Of a stretch of DNA of 64,000 bases, positions 22,051 to 32,715 are shown in pieces. The stretch's first letter is position 1. Each line of letters begins with the position of its first letter. Made by a program: the position numbers and the translations under genes. Source of the stretch: Diplolepis rosae (Eukaryota > Arthropoda > Insecta > Hymenoptera > Diplolepididae); the NCBI GenBank assembly GCA_030998225.1, contig JAPYXD010000744.1, forward strand, positions 806,001-870,000, in the 5' to 3' direction. A model generated the notes under the pieces. That model had not been told where the DNA came from. It did not search any database and was given only the letters and a program-made list of their open reading frames with translations.

Positions 22051-22908
22051 TCAGATTAGAGAACGATGATCTGGAATTAAAGAAAACTTTTGCCCGTACA
22101 CGTAAAGTCTGAAATGTTTTAATGCAAATATAATCGCTAGGAGTTCCTTTTCTGTCGTATTATAATTTATTTCCGCTTGGCTAAGTGTACGAGAGGCAAA
22201 CGCGATTGGCAAGTCTTCCCCGATAGCGCCCTGACTGAGAATCGCACCTAAAGCATAGTCGGATGCGTCAGTTGTAATTATGAAAGGTTTTGTAAAGTCT
22301 GGGTACTGTAAGATAGGCTTTGAACAAAGAATGTTTTTTAATTTGTTGAAAGCCATCTGTGCGGTTGCAGTCCAAGTAAATGGTACATTTTTCATTAAAA
22401 GTACAGTCATAGGCTTCGCGATAGACGCAAAATCAGGTATAAACCGGCGATAATATCCAGCTAAGCCTAAAAACTGTTTAACGTTTTTTCGGCCTTTTGG
22501 ACAAGGAAATTTGCTAACGGCTTCTATCTTTTTCGGATCTGGTTTCACTCCTACTTCAGAAATCACGTGTCCTAAATACCCTATTTCTTTACATGAAAAT
22601 CTACATTTATCTGGTTGAAGCACAAGCCCTGCTGTTTTTAAACGCCCTAAAAGATTCTCTAATTTTTCGTTATGCTCTTTCAATGATTTCGCGTAGATGA
22701 CTATATCATCCATGTATACGAACATTTCTATACCTTGTAAACCAGTAAGCACGCGATCCATAAGTCTTTGGAACGTTGCAGGCACGTTCTGTAATCCAAA
22801 AGGCATTCGATTGAATTGGTAGTGACCAAAGGGTGTAGAGAAGGCCGTTTTATGCCTATCAGCAGGCTCGACTTCAATCTGATGAAAACCAGAAGCAAGA
22901 TCGAGCAC
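22051..22908 (-). pseudogene. Element A reverse transcriptase/RNase H fragment
   Basis: This covers RT from LDLASGFHQ to the end and most of RNase H. The RT catalytic YMDD is at residues 64-67, FLGLAGYYRRF follows, and the RNase H first Asp lies in TTDASD. The frame stops where B has a Trp codon after DHRPLI (here DHRSLI then TGA). It begins just after a stop (TAA at about 22917) that replaces a Tyr codon. Upstream RT sequence continues in the same frame to about 23090. The copy therefore carries at least two nonsense mutations. Confidence 0.88.
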
Positions 22909-23399
22909 TGTGAATTATTTGGCGCCCCCCAGCTGATCTAAAATGTCCGTGATATTAGGCAGCGGGTAAGCATCTCCAACGGTCTTCTCATTGAGGGCAC
23001 GATAGTCTATGACCATCCTCCATCTTTTATTCCCCTTGGAGTCAGATTTTTTTGGAACCACCCAGACCGGATAATTGTATGGTGAATTTGAAGTGGATAT
23101 GGCATTGTAACCCTTTAAATTTGTTGTTTCTGTATTAATTACTTCTTTATGTATAAGAGGGTACCGATAATTTGATTTATGTACTGGATTATTGTTGATA
23201 GTAGTTGTTGTCGATAGTTGGTATCAGAGGTAAGTAACCCTCGTTAATGTTAGTATTCGTTACTGGTAATGTTACTAACTCTTTCGTTCTCGCTTTCAGA
23301 TATAGGGTTGTACGTTTAGGTGGGGTAGTAAACGGAAACTTACCTAACGCATGTTTTATTGTTTTTGTTTTTAAATCAATTATCGCATCAGCTAAGAAA
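22909..23399 (-). pseudogene. Element A protease end and RT start, deleted
   Basis: Read on the minus strand from 23399, the region continues the protease and spacer (FLADAIIDLK, then KARTKELVTL and NEGYLPLIPT). It jumps, after a deletion of about 100-150 codons relative to B, to the segment before the RT. It ends with the RT N-terminal motifs (VWVVPKK, WRMVIDYRALNE, YPLPNITDILDQL). The reading frame is broken more than once. Confidence 0.7.
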
Positions 23400-23580
23400 C
23401 CCAGATAACAATCGTGCGAGGCACGTTACCCGCACGGCATGCGAGAAACACTGTGCGTGCGTGGTGCGGTACATATGCGTCGCTTTTTGTGGCAGACACG
23501 CACGTGCGAGGCATATGTGTCGCATAATGTGAGAGGCACACTATGTGCCAGCGTGCGAGGCATATGTCTCGCACTTTGTA
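23400..23580. repeat. Subterminal GTGCGAGGCA repeats
   Basis: GTGCGAGGCA occurs at least three times (about 23413, 23504, 23546), with related palindromic variants such as CATATGTCTCGCAC between them. The region is GC-richer than its surroundings and mirrors the TGCGTGCG-rich right end of the same element. Such subterminal arrays usually bind the transposase. Confidence 0.55.
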
Positions 23581-23639
23581 ATAAGCATCTGTTTATTTGT
23601 ATATGAAATATTATTGATATAAGCCCTTTTTACATTCTC

Positions 23640-24640
23640 ATCATATTAGAAGGTATTGGTTTTATGTGAAAAATGACTTTCAAAATTTTCATCAAATCTT
23701 TACGTTTTGCGACCCCCTGAGTCAGAAAAAAGGGTTTTTACGAAAGTGTCTGTCTGTCTGTCTGTAGTAGGTCGTGTGCGGCATGACTCTCGATAGAATT
23801 ATCAGATTGAATTGAACTTTGGCAAACTTTATCGGAGCCGAAAAAGTAAGGACAAGTTCGTTAACCAGCCACATCCAATCAAAATTGAGGGATTGAGCAC
23901 TACTTTTGTGTTTTTGAAAATAACTTTTTAAAAGAATAAAAAATTTCAATACTGGTTTTTGATAGTACTCATAAATCTCTACAAATTATCCTGATAATAT
24001 TTTCTGATAAAATCAAAATTAGAAATGTTACAGAATATTAAAACTTGAAAAAAGTTAATATCAAAATTCCATTTTCCAGTTAAATTATACCAGATACGAA
24101 AAAACGTTATGATACAATATTATTTTCTACATAAAGACCTACAAATTTGAATTGCAACATTTTTTCATAAGATGCATATTTTTCTTTTTAATTTAAAAAA
24201 AACTATTGAAAATCCAAAATTCAATTTTTTAACAATAATATGTGAAATACAAAAAAAAACGTAAGAATACAAAGTTGTTCGTTTCAAAAAGATCTACAAA
24301 TTTTGTCTCACACAGTTTCTGAAAAAACATATATTTTTCGTTTCAATTACAAAAAATACGATTAAAATTCAAGAATTCCATTTTTTAGACAAAATATATG
24401 AGATACATAAAAAACGTTTAGATGAAAAATTATTTGCCTGAATGAGGTCTACACATTCTTATTAAGAAATTTCTCGACAGGATGTATATTTTATGTTTTG
24501 ATTTTTAATATTGAAAAAATTCGCTTTTTTTCACCAAAATATGTGATATACGAAATAAGCGTTGTTCTGCAAAATCTTTTCTTTAAATAAAGTCTACGAT
24601 TGTTTTTCCTTTTTGAGATATTTAGAGAAAATGAATAAAT
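23640..24640. repeat. Dispersed repeat with ~150-bp tandem units
   Basis: About four degenerate units are marked by GATACGAAAAAACGTT-like words near 24094, 24243, 24393 and 24544, a period of about 150 bp. The preceding part (23690-23900) has TGTCTGTCTGTCTGT and a block shared with 61860-62100. The same family is seen again at 61630-62320. Confidence 0.65.
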
Positions 24641-25186
24641 TACTTTAATCATGTAATTTATTAAAAAGTTACTGAAATATATACAGAAAATCGAGCGCGA
24701 AGCATGAGTGTCATGATGAGAATGGGTTCCTTAAGGCCGATAGAGCCTTAAGTAAATTGAATTTCCTGTTTCACTTAAACTGAAAAAGAAATTTAGTGAA
24801 TTTGAGATTTTTTTATAATAAAAATGTTAATTTGTGTTAATTTATAAATAATATTTCATTTATTTTATTTATTTAATTTTACTAATAATTAAATAATTAA
24901 TGTTAATAATTTCCTGCAGAAAAAAGGAAATATGAAAAATTCCTGGAATATAAATTTAAATTTTGTAAGTATATTTTTAATTTACTAATATCGACAGACT
25001 TATTTAAATATCGAATGTTCACAAGTTAGACTTTTTTTAATTAAAGTTTAAGTTACTTTTACTATTTTAAAAATGTTTTTCAATTTATTTCATCTCACTG
25101 TAATATTCCCGCGTGATCACATGGTTGGAATAAACTTCAACATGGCGTTTCTTTATGTTGGTTAGGCTATGTGCATGGTGCATTCA
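24641..25186. other. AT-rich part of the 4.65-kb element
   Basis: No gene is seen. GATGAGAATGGGTTCCTTAA at about 24715 has a relative at about 61643, so this is part of the same repeat family. Confidence 0.5.
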
Positions 25187-25822
25187 GTGAGTCAGTGCGA
25201 ATTCAGTGTGCGTTAAATTCATTAGACAGATAAACTTATAAATAAAAGGAAATCTGACAGGTAAGGTAATTAATATTTATTCTAATAGTTTGTTAATAGT
25301 CTGACACGTGATTTTTCTTATTTTAAAAGTGCAAGCCACAATGCCAAAGTTGACCACGCGTTGAGCGGCATCACTAACATAACCTTATTTTCAAGCATGC
25401 GGCTCGTCCAGGCTCGTCAGTCGGCTTCGAATGATACAAAATTTAATTTTTAAATTGGACGAAAAATAAAAAGTTGCTTGTAACACATACAAAATACTAA
25501 ACTAGTTACAGTCTAAAATTTTAAGTTTTAAACTTTATTATTATTAAAGTGCTCCATTTTATTTTAAGAGTCAGCCGTGAAGTGTACAAATTTCCATGGT
25601 CCATCCAACAAAGGAATTTTTATAAATCACATGTTGGAGGTTTTGAGTCATACAAAACAAAGACATAGAAAGTCTCAGCGAAAAAGTCTTCCAGAGGAAA
25701 AAAATGGAACCTTGGAAAAGAACATTAAGCAACAAATTATAGAACTGGAAGCACAACGTGATGATAGAAGCACGGACGAGGAGTCTCAGTCTGAGGAAGA
25801 TTTCGCAGATGACGAATCGTAA
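25187..25822 (+). other. Exon-like pair captured in the transposon
   Basis: A GC-richer stretch near 25187-25259 ends at a good donor (CTGACAG then GTAAGG). A terminal-exon-like frame runs from about 25568, after the acceptor-like TTTTATTTTAAG, to a stop at 25820-25822. The encoded end is about 85 residues, Lys/Arg/Gln-rich in the middle and strongly acidic at the end (Asp/Glu/Ser). I recognise no family. It could be a captured host exon or the remnant of an element-encoded gene; the exon boundaries are inferred only from splice-like motifs. Confidence 0.33.
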
Positions 25823-25935
25823 TTCTTCCATTACTATTTATATAGCATTTTTACAATACCAAATATTCGTTCTTCGTAATTTTAATATGATAGTTAAAAA
25901 GTTTTTATACGTTGAGTCTTCTTAGAGAAGATATA

Positions 25936-27267
25936 CAGTACCGATCAGAATTGTGGGACCACCTGTTTTTGGATAATTGCTTAAATTATCCTAATTTGAA
26001 TTATGTAAGTGACAAAATTTATTCTTTTAATTAAATTCAAAGCTATAAAAATTCTTTATAAAATGAGCCCAGCATGAATTCGTTTTTGAACATTAAAGTG
26101 AATGGCCTTTCCGGTTTTGTAAAGTTGTTTTATTTTTAAAAGTACGTCAACGTTTCGACCGATTTTTCGGTCCTTATCAAGACGTGGATGACATATTTAG
26201 TATTTTACTTCCATTCATATTGTTTGATGATTGGTTAAATTTAAAAAAATCCAAGTTTAAAGGCATAAAAATATGTAGTAAAATTATCATCATAGCATAT
26301 TAGTATTTTTATGCCTTTAAACTTGGATTTTTTTAAATTTAACCAATCATCAAACAATATGAATGGAAGTAAAATACTAAATATGTCATCCACGTCTTGA
26401 TAAGGACCGAAAAATCGGTCGAAACGTTGACGTACTTTTAAAAATAAAACAACTTTACAAAACCGGAAAGGCCATTCACTTTAATGTTCAAATTATAATA
26501 CCGGTAACAACATATCTACAAATGAATTCGTTTTGTTAAATTTTGAAGAAGTTGTTGCAGAAATAATCAAAATTTCAATGCTTTCTTAAATTACAAATAA
26601 ATTTCGAAATAATTAACATTTTTTAATATTCTTGGAATAATTTTGAAGCTAAATTTCTACAAAATCGAAGCAAATTCTCAGAATTAATTTATAAGTTTTC
26701 TCTTACATACTGCTCGAGATTAAAGTTCAAATATAAAAGTTGGAAGAATTCCAATATTTTTTTTGCCGAGAAAAACATCTTTATAAAATATATGAAACAT
26801 ATAATCATGAATTTTGTATTGAATTTCCTTCAAATATATATTCATATGATGATGATTCATATGATCTTTATTATAATTTACCTACAGATTAAATGTTTTC
26901 GAAATTTCCCTACTTTTTTGTTACAGTTTCAACTCTTTTTATTATACAAGAAAAAAATTAAACATTTATAATGACAATTTATTGCGATACTGTAGAATCT
27001 TAGCTTTGAAATGAACCTAAGAACATTTAAAATTGTTGATTGTTTCGAAAGTTATTTAAAATTTAAGAAAACATTGAAATTTTGACTTTTTTTGCAGTAA
27101 CTTCTTCAAAATTTAACGAAACGACTTCATTCCAGACTAATTTTAAAGATAATTTTGATGGCTTTCACATTATTAAGAGTACAAATTTCATCACTCACAA
27201 AATTGGAATTAAGATAATTTAATCAATCATCGAAAAACAGGTGGTCCCACAATTCTGACCGGTAGTT
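25936..27267. mobile_element. Mariner/Tc1-like non-autonomous element M2
   Basis: Inverted ends of about 80 bp carry CAGAATTGTGGGACCACCTG on the left and its complement on the right. They are flanked by TA at 25934-25935 and 27268-27269. A 435-bp palindromic element has inserted inside. Without that, the element is under 0.9 kb and encodes no transposase. Its terminal CCGGTCAGAATT scheme is shared with M1. Confidence 0.8.
26087..26521. mobile_element. 435-bp near-perfect palindrome with 13-bp TSD
   Basis: The arms 26087-26273 and 26304-26490 are 187 bp each and, by eye, close to identical inverted copies around a 30-bp loop. A 31-bp tail (26491-26521) follows only the right arm. The duplication ATGAATTCGTTTT flanks the unit at 26074-26086 and 26522-26534. 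A long target duplication plus a one-sided tail suggests a retro-type insertion rather than cut-and-paste. Each arm carries a hammerhead-like motif: TTGATAAG at 26397-26404, a 6-bp stem GACCGA/TCGGTC, then GAAACG. Two core bases differ from the ribozyme consensus. A Penelope-like origin is possible. Confidence 0.78.
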
Positions 27268-27269
27268 TA

Positions 27270-27590
27270 ACTCTTTATAATTAGCATAAGAAAGTCTACT
27301 ATTTTCTTACTACCAGGTAATGTTCTTGTTCCTCGTGATTTAAATGACTTACTTTTCGTTCAGACTACTTAAAAAGTTAATTACTATATTAATATAAAAA
27401 AGTGTACTATTTTTCTTAGTACCAAAAATGATCTCGTTCCTTTTTATTGAAATAGAAGTTTAACACTTATCTTTTGTTGAGACGTCTCAGAAAAGATTTA
27501 TCTCAAATGTATGACCAATAATATAAGAAAAAGTATTATTTTCGTAGCACCAAAAATTGTCCTCGTTCTTCGTAACTTAAATATTAAATT
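27270..27590. repeat. Degenerate ~115-bp tandem repeats
   Basis: Units are marked by ACCAAAAATNNTCTCGTTC-like words near 27311, 27420 and 27549. An earlier copy near 25857, on the other side of M2, shows that M2 inserted into the array. The region has no coding content. Confidence 0.55.
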
Positions 27591-28048
27591 AATTAGTTGA
27601 GTTTGAAATTTTTGTCACTGCCTACATTATCGGAGGATCACTAGTCGCGTGTCAGATAGGATACGTTGTCGACAGGTGTCCTCGTAGGCAATTTCAAACT
27701 CTTATATCGCAAATAATGCAAATAAATTTAATATTTAAAAATATTAAATATTCAAGTTATTTTTTCTTGAGAGTTCTTAGAAAAAAAAAAAATTATGTAT
27801 ATATATAAAATATTGCTTTTCAAATTTAAATATAATGTTTGCAAGTACATTATGTATTTTTATTTCTTATTATAATTAATATTTTGGAAATAATTTTAAA
27901 TTATACGAGACGCATAAAGCTCGCTTTTCACCGTCACGAATGCGAACTTCACAACGTGCCGGCGATATGCGTTGCATATGATGACGCATCTGCGTGGCGT
28001 GGTGAACGCACGCGTGCAGCATAATCCGCACCCGTGCGTGCGTGCGGG
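27591..28048. other. Right end of the 4.65-kb element
   Basis: AT-rich sequence gives way to a GC-richer terminus with TGCGTGCG words. A small inverted pair (GAGTTTGAAATT near 27600 and AATTTCAAACTC near 27692) brackets a GC-rich patch. No gene is seen. Confidence 0.5.
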
Positions 28049-28050
28049 AA

Positions 28051-28352
28051 GGCATCCCTAACATCCCATCGCATTTTATTGGAAAGTTATCTGGGACTAC
28101 TTGAAAAGGACAAGACACTCCGTTTACTTCGAGATACACTTCTCCAACTGTTTTTACACCTTCCTCTACAATGCCAAATAAATGATATTTAATTTGAGAA
28201 TTAATTTGCGTACTTTTATTAACATTTTTACGTTTAATCAAATTCAGTTCCGCACCTGTGTCTACTACAAATATTCCTTCATTATTATTTATATGTTTAC
28301 TATTTAATTTAATGTTAGGTGATTGAGCCTTTCCTTCAGTATTGATGCTCAA
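28051..28352 (-). pseudogene. Element A protease fragment
   Basis: The minus-strand frame encodes the start of the pol protease: VVDTGAELNLI with the catalytic Asp intact, the flap region, and the FPIKCDGMLGMP segment. At 28048 the frame runs out of A into the 4.65-kb element. Any further translation (to 27876) is transposon sequence. The rest of the protease is found at 23399. Confidence 0.85.
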
Positions 28353-28414
28353 GACGACCCGTCGGATGGGTACTTCGTCTGGAAAAAGTTCGCCGTCGCA
28401 CCACTCCGACGAAC

Positions 28415-29620
28415 TTATTTCTCGTTTAAATTTTTCTGTTTATCTTGGCGACCGTGTGTGACTTTACTGAGACGTTTAAAACATTCCTCGTAACTATGTC
28501 CTGGAATTTTGCAGTAGCCACAAGTTACTCTACCTTTTTCCTTTTCGTTACTTCCTTCTGTACAGTCCCGAGCATAATGACCTGGTTTTTTACAATTAAA
28601 ACATTCCCCTGACCTACTTCTAGATTTGTTGCAATCACGTGCGAAGTGTCCAGATTGTTTACAGATGTGGCAACTTTTTCCTGTGCTATTCAATATACGC
28701 GCGTATCCTAATGCGAAGTGCCCGGTTTCGCCGCATTTGTGACACGTGACTTCGCATTGGGCATTTAAATTTGTTCTCTCACTATACCTGTCACTACCAC
28801 TTCCTATGCCTCTTCCTCTGACGTTAGACGCTCTACCTGCACCTACTTCGAACTTCCTAATTCGTACGTTTGCATTATAAGGTCGGAATCAATTAGAGAC
28901 GTTGCCATAAATTTTATTTTGAAACGATTTTTCCGTGCATCCTTTCGCTTCGCTTTCCGACGAGATTTCTTTTCGATTTAAACCGCTTTCAAATCCTACT
29001 TCCCACTCTACTGCTTTCGCTAAACTTATTGAATCCTGAAGTGATTTCGGTCTGTCTACCCTAACTCGCCAAATTAAATCCCTTTTGAGGCCAATTATAA
29101 AATTATCATTAGCCGTATCGCGTGCAGATTTAATTAAATATTGGGCTGTTCCTTTAGGATTTTTGTCCTCAATTAATTCCATAAGGTTTGCAAGAATCTG
29201 GCTAACTGTCGACCCGTATTGCTGTACAGTCTCGTCAACGCGTTGCGCAACTGTGGCAAGCGCACTGTTAAGTTGACTGAGGCTCCGATGCTCAATAAAA
29301 GTTTCTTTTAAATGCCTTAGTAGGTCTTCTAAACTATTCAAATCGCGATCCTGCAGAGAATTGAAAGCATTTCCTACTACTCTCGATCTTATCATGAGAA
29401 ACAAATACCGACGGTCCTTAGCTGCGATTGAATCTCGCGCGAATAAACAGTCGTTTATAAATCGACCAACAGGCATATTTTCTCCATCGAAACTTTTCGG
29501 AATAAATTCCAAAGCGGCCCGAAAAGGTATTGGATTTTCCGGTTCTTCATCGGAAGGAGAAAACATTCCTGAACTAGTCGCGCCTACAGAACCGCAATCG
29601 GCGCTATTTGACGCGTGAGC
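28415..29620 (-). pseudogene. Element A gag, central and C-terminal part
   Basis: This is a Gypsy gag polyprotein. From the hAT-like insertion it continues the capsid domain (PIPFRAALEFIPKSFDG, then long helical regions) to 28889, where a TAA replaces a residue before FRPY. The same frame then continues through a basic linker and four zinc knuckles, the first with its last Cys changed to Tyr, followed by three intact CCHC motifs. It ends at 28415. The four-knuckle layout matches gag of B and C. Apart from the stop codon and the 2-kb insertion the frame is conserved. Confidence 0.85.
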
Positions 29621-29628
29621 GGAAATAC

Positions 29629-31644
29629 CACTGATCTCTATAATACACTGGATGCACATTCAACGCAAAGTCGTGTGCCCAATTGAAGGGCTGAGCCGCC
29701 ATATTTACTTAGGTTGATTACAAAGAATGTTGCGGTAAATTCAAATTTAGTAAAAAGGGAAAAGTGTAAATATTAAAGAAACAATATGAAATCCATGCTT
29801 TTTCACCGGTATTGGTATTGATAGTATACATAATATTAAACTAATGAAATTAAATTTATTAAATAATACAAAAATATAACTCGGTAATATTTATTATTAT
29901 GGTATATAATGTTGCATATATTTAAATAGGCATATGTATTTATTTCTTAACTATAATTAAATATAAATTTATTATAAATTTATCAAATATAGATTACAGA
30001 ATTCAACAAGTAAACGAACCTTGGAGTAGTGTAAAAATTATCTCACGTTCTGAACGTGAACTATTAATAATAGTCACATATCATAACTATTTTTAGTATA
30101 AATTAATTCGCGTTTCATAATTCAACCCTTATGTACCTGTACATAAACGGTTTTAAAAACTGAAAAAAAGCTGTGACTAGTGACTAGTATGTTACTAAAT
30201 AATAGAATCCAATTCTATAAAGAGCTAAGTAATAAAATAGAAGATTATCACTAAATAATACAAAACATCAGGTACAAAAGTACTTCACAAGCAGCAAATC
30301 ACTTAATTAAAAAACACCAGAATATCACAAACAAGAAGTTTTAAATGTCAAACTAAAGTAGTGACTAATTCAACACCTTAATTATTAAACTACATGCAAA
30401 AGTAATAAATAAACAATTCTTAAAAGAAAAAAATCAATAATAATTACAATAATAAATAAATAATAAAAAAAATAATAAATAAAATCATTTTTTTCTTTTA
30501 AGAATTGTTTATTTATTACTTTTGCATGTAGTTGAAAAATTAAGGTGTTGAATTAGTCACTACTTTAGTTTGGAATTTAAAACTTCTTGTTTGTGATACA
30601 CTGGTGATTTTTAATTAAGTGATTTGCTGCTTGTGAAGTACTTTCGTACCTGATGTTTTGTACTATTTAGTGATAATCATCTATATTATTACTTAGGAAT
30701 TAGACTTATTAGACTTTATAGAATTGGATTCTATTATTTAGTAACATACTAGTCACAGCATCTACATACATAATTTTCATGTAATATCTGTATTCAGTAA
30801 TAATTATATTTTAGTGTTTGTTTCTTTTCCAATTATATTATTTTCTGATAAATTAAAATGTTGGTAAACGACCAAAATACAATAGTTTATAAGTTTTGTA
30901 ATATTTAAAATTATTTCTATTACTTCTTTCAGTTGGAGGAACTTATTACTCCTGAGAAATTCAAACGTATGATGAAATACGCTAACTTCTTTCAGTTGGA
31001 GCAACTTATTACTCCTGAGAAATTTAAACGTATGATGAAATACGCCAACAAGATCGAGTAATTCAACATTTTTTAAAACAGAAGGGGATGGAGCTTTTTT
31101 TCAGTTTTTAAAACCGTTTTTGTACAGGTACATAAGGGTTGAATTATGAAACGCGAATGAATTAATACTAAAAATAGTTATTATATGTGACTATTATTAA
31201 TAGTTCACGTTCAGAACGTGAGATAATTTTTACACTACTCCAAGGTACGTTTACTTGTTGAATTCTGTAATCTATATTTGATAAATTTATAATAAATTTA
31301 TATTTAATTATAGTTAAGAAATAAATACATATGCCTTTTTAAATTTATACAACATTATATACCATAATAATAAATATCACCGAGTTATATTTTAGTATTA
31401 TTCAATAAATTTCATTTCATTAGTTTAATTATGTATACTATCAATACTAATACCGGTAAAAAAGCATGCATTTCATATTGTTTCTTTAATATTTACACTT
31501 TTCCCTTTTTACTAAATTTGATTTTACCGCAACATTCTTTGTAATCAACCTAAGTAAATATGGCGGTTTAGCCTTCAATTGGGCACACGACTTTGCGGAC
31601 TTTCCCATTGGCATTGTGCATCCAGTGTATTATAGAGATCAGTG
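29629..31644. mobile_element. 2-kb hAT-like fold-back element in gag of A
   Basis: Perfect terminal inverted repeats of about 31 bp start CACTGATCTCTATAATACAC. The 8-bp duplication GGAAATAC lies at 29621-29628 and 31645-31652. Almost the whole element is palindromic: outer arms about 29629-30180 and 31085-31644, inner arms about 30175-30440 and 30490-30769. Only about 315 bp (30770-31084) are unpaired. No transposase is encoded. The duplication length fits hAT or P-type elements. A fragment of the same family lies at 11212-11316. Confidence 0.85.
30933..31061 (+). other. Captured exon with internal 63-bp duplication
   Basis: The only unpaired part of the fold-back holds two near-identical 63-bp tandem units (30922-30984 and 30985-31047, about three differences). 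Each starts with ACTTCTTTCAG, a good splice acceptor. From 30933 the sequence is an open frame of 42 codons ending at TAA (31059-31061), with ITPEKFKRMMKYAN encoded twice and NKIE at the end. It has no start codon of its own, so if used it would be a terminal exon. I do not recognise the family. Third-position differences between the units (TTC/TTT, GCT/GCC) suggest selection or recent duplication of coding sequence. Confidence 0.4.
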
Positions 31645-31652
31645 GGAAATAC

Positions 31653-31980
31653 GTTCAACAGGGGTTTCGTAAGGAAGTGCGGATCGACTAAGCGCGCATT
31701 CTGTCTCTAAATTCGAATTTTCGCGCAGATCCTCTACGTTCCTTGTGTCTAAAATATTCACAGTTTGTCGGCTAGGTCCTGGTCCAGCTGTAAAACTACT
31801 CATATTTCGCTCTGAATTAATGTCAGTGGTTGTTTCTACAATATAGTTTCCTGCTTTTGTAGAAGATCGTCCTCTACGAGCGCCACGAATACTTTTACCT
31901 TTTCGCGTACTAGCAGTAGTAGTTTCACGAGCACTGCTAGTAATTCTTTTTGTCATCGAACCGCGATTTTGGTTACGCAT
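31653..31980 (-). pseudogene. Element A gag, N-terminal part
   Basis: The minus-strand frame starts at the ATG at 31980. This start is preferred over an upstream ATG at 32010 because the protein then begins MRNQNRGSMTKR, like the basic starts of gag in B and C. The 110 residues are Arg/Ser/Thr-rich and disordered in look. The frame is cut by the hAT-like fold-back. The continuing residues on the other side (AHASNSADC) restart the same gag frame, so before the insertion this was one protein. Confidence 0.8.
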
Positions 31981-32694
31981 TTTCAGAATGGATATAAAAA
32001 CTTTATACAAATATAATTTGAGAGATTGTCACACGACACTTAATAAAATTGGCAAAAATCGACTTACTTTGTGAAGTTCTTGAAGAATGACTGATCTCTG
32101 AAACGAAAAACAAACAAAATTTATAGTTATAATAAAACTTATTTGCTATTAATACTAGTTTCACACACGCGTATCATTCTCTTCAGGATTGTTGAATGGA
32201 GTCCCAGCGGTAGGTTTTCTGCAAGGATTCTCTGCTCTCGTTGTTGCTCCTTGATCGAGTTGATGTTCCGTAAAAGCCGCAGTGATCTAGGGGGAAAGAC
32301 TACGTGGACCCTTCAAATCACTGACTACGATTATAGACCTTACGATTATACCCTCAGCCTCTTGGTTTAAAAAAACCACGTCAAAAAAAACCTTTGAGGA
32401 AGAAATCGTGGCCATGTAAATTGTCCTCTTCTTTTGCCTTCCTACTTTTTTTCTCTTGAGGACCTTCGTTTCTAACGCTACTCAGTTCACGTTATACTAA
32501 GAAGGCGGTACTCGAAAAGTAGTACTTTGGCAGCTGCACCCTGGTCCTCCTGGTTCCTGATCCACCTGATTCTCGATGAGCAGAGTATCCTTTTACAATC
32601 TACACTTAAACACTGATAAATCCGTATCTTGATTAACGTGAAGCAATGCTGTAGTTCAATCTGTCACAAATTCAAATTCACCCGCGACGAATTT
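31981..32694 (-). other. 5' leader of element A
   Basis: This untranslated sequence lies between the primer-binding site and gag. It contains TACTCGAAAAGTAGTAC at about 32510, similar to a TACTCGAGAGAAAAGGG word in the leader of C. No gene is seen. Confidence 0.55.
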
Positions 32695-32695
32695 G

Positions 32696-32715
32696 TGGAA
32701 ATCCCACTTCTGACA
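32696..32715 (-). promoter_or_regulatory. tRNA-Leu primer-binding site of A, split by LTR F
   Basis: On the minus strand this reads TGTCAGAAGTGGGATT, complementary to the 3' part of tRNA-Leu; the remaining bases (GACACCA on the plus strand) lie at 33762-33768. LTR F has inserted between them with a GACA duplication. Confidence 0.75.

Larger units (their letters stand above)
23400..28048. mobile_element. 4.65-kb element with CCC...GGG ends inside A
   Basis: It interrupts the protease region of A. Removing 23400-28048 joins codons that match the MPFL motif seen in B and C, with only AA/AAA shared at the two borders. The ends begin CCCAGATAAC and end GTGCGTGCGTGCGGG. Both subterminal regions carry words such as GTGCGAGGCATATGT or TGCGTGCG. 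Inside are a block of ~150-bp repeats, an exon-like pair, ~115-bp repeats and mariner-like element M2. No transposase is recognised and the superfamily is unknown. Confidence 0.6.

Noticed and set aside
23690..24640. A CRISPR-like array because of regular ~150-bp spacing
   Set aside because: Units are long, degenerate and AT-rich within an animal transposon; no short identical repeats with unique spacers.
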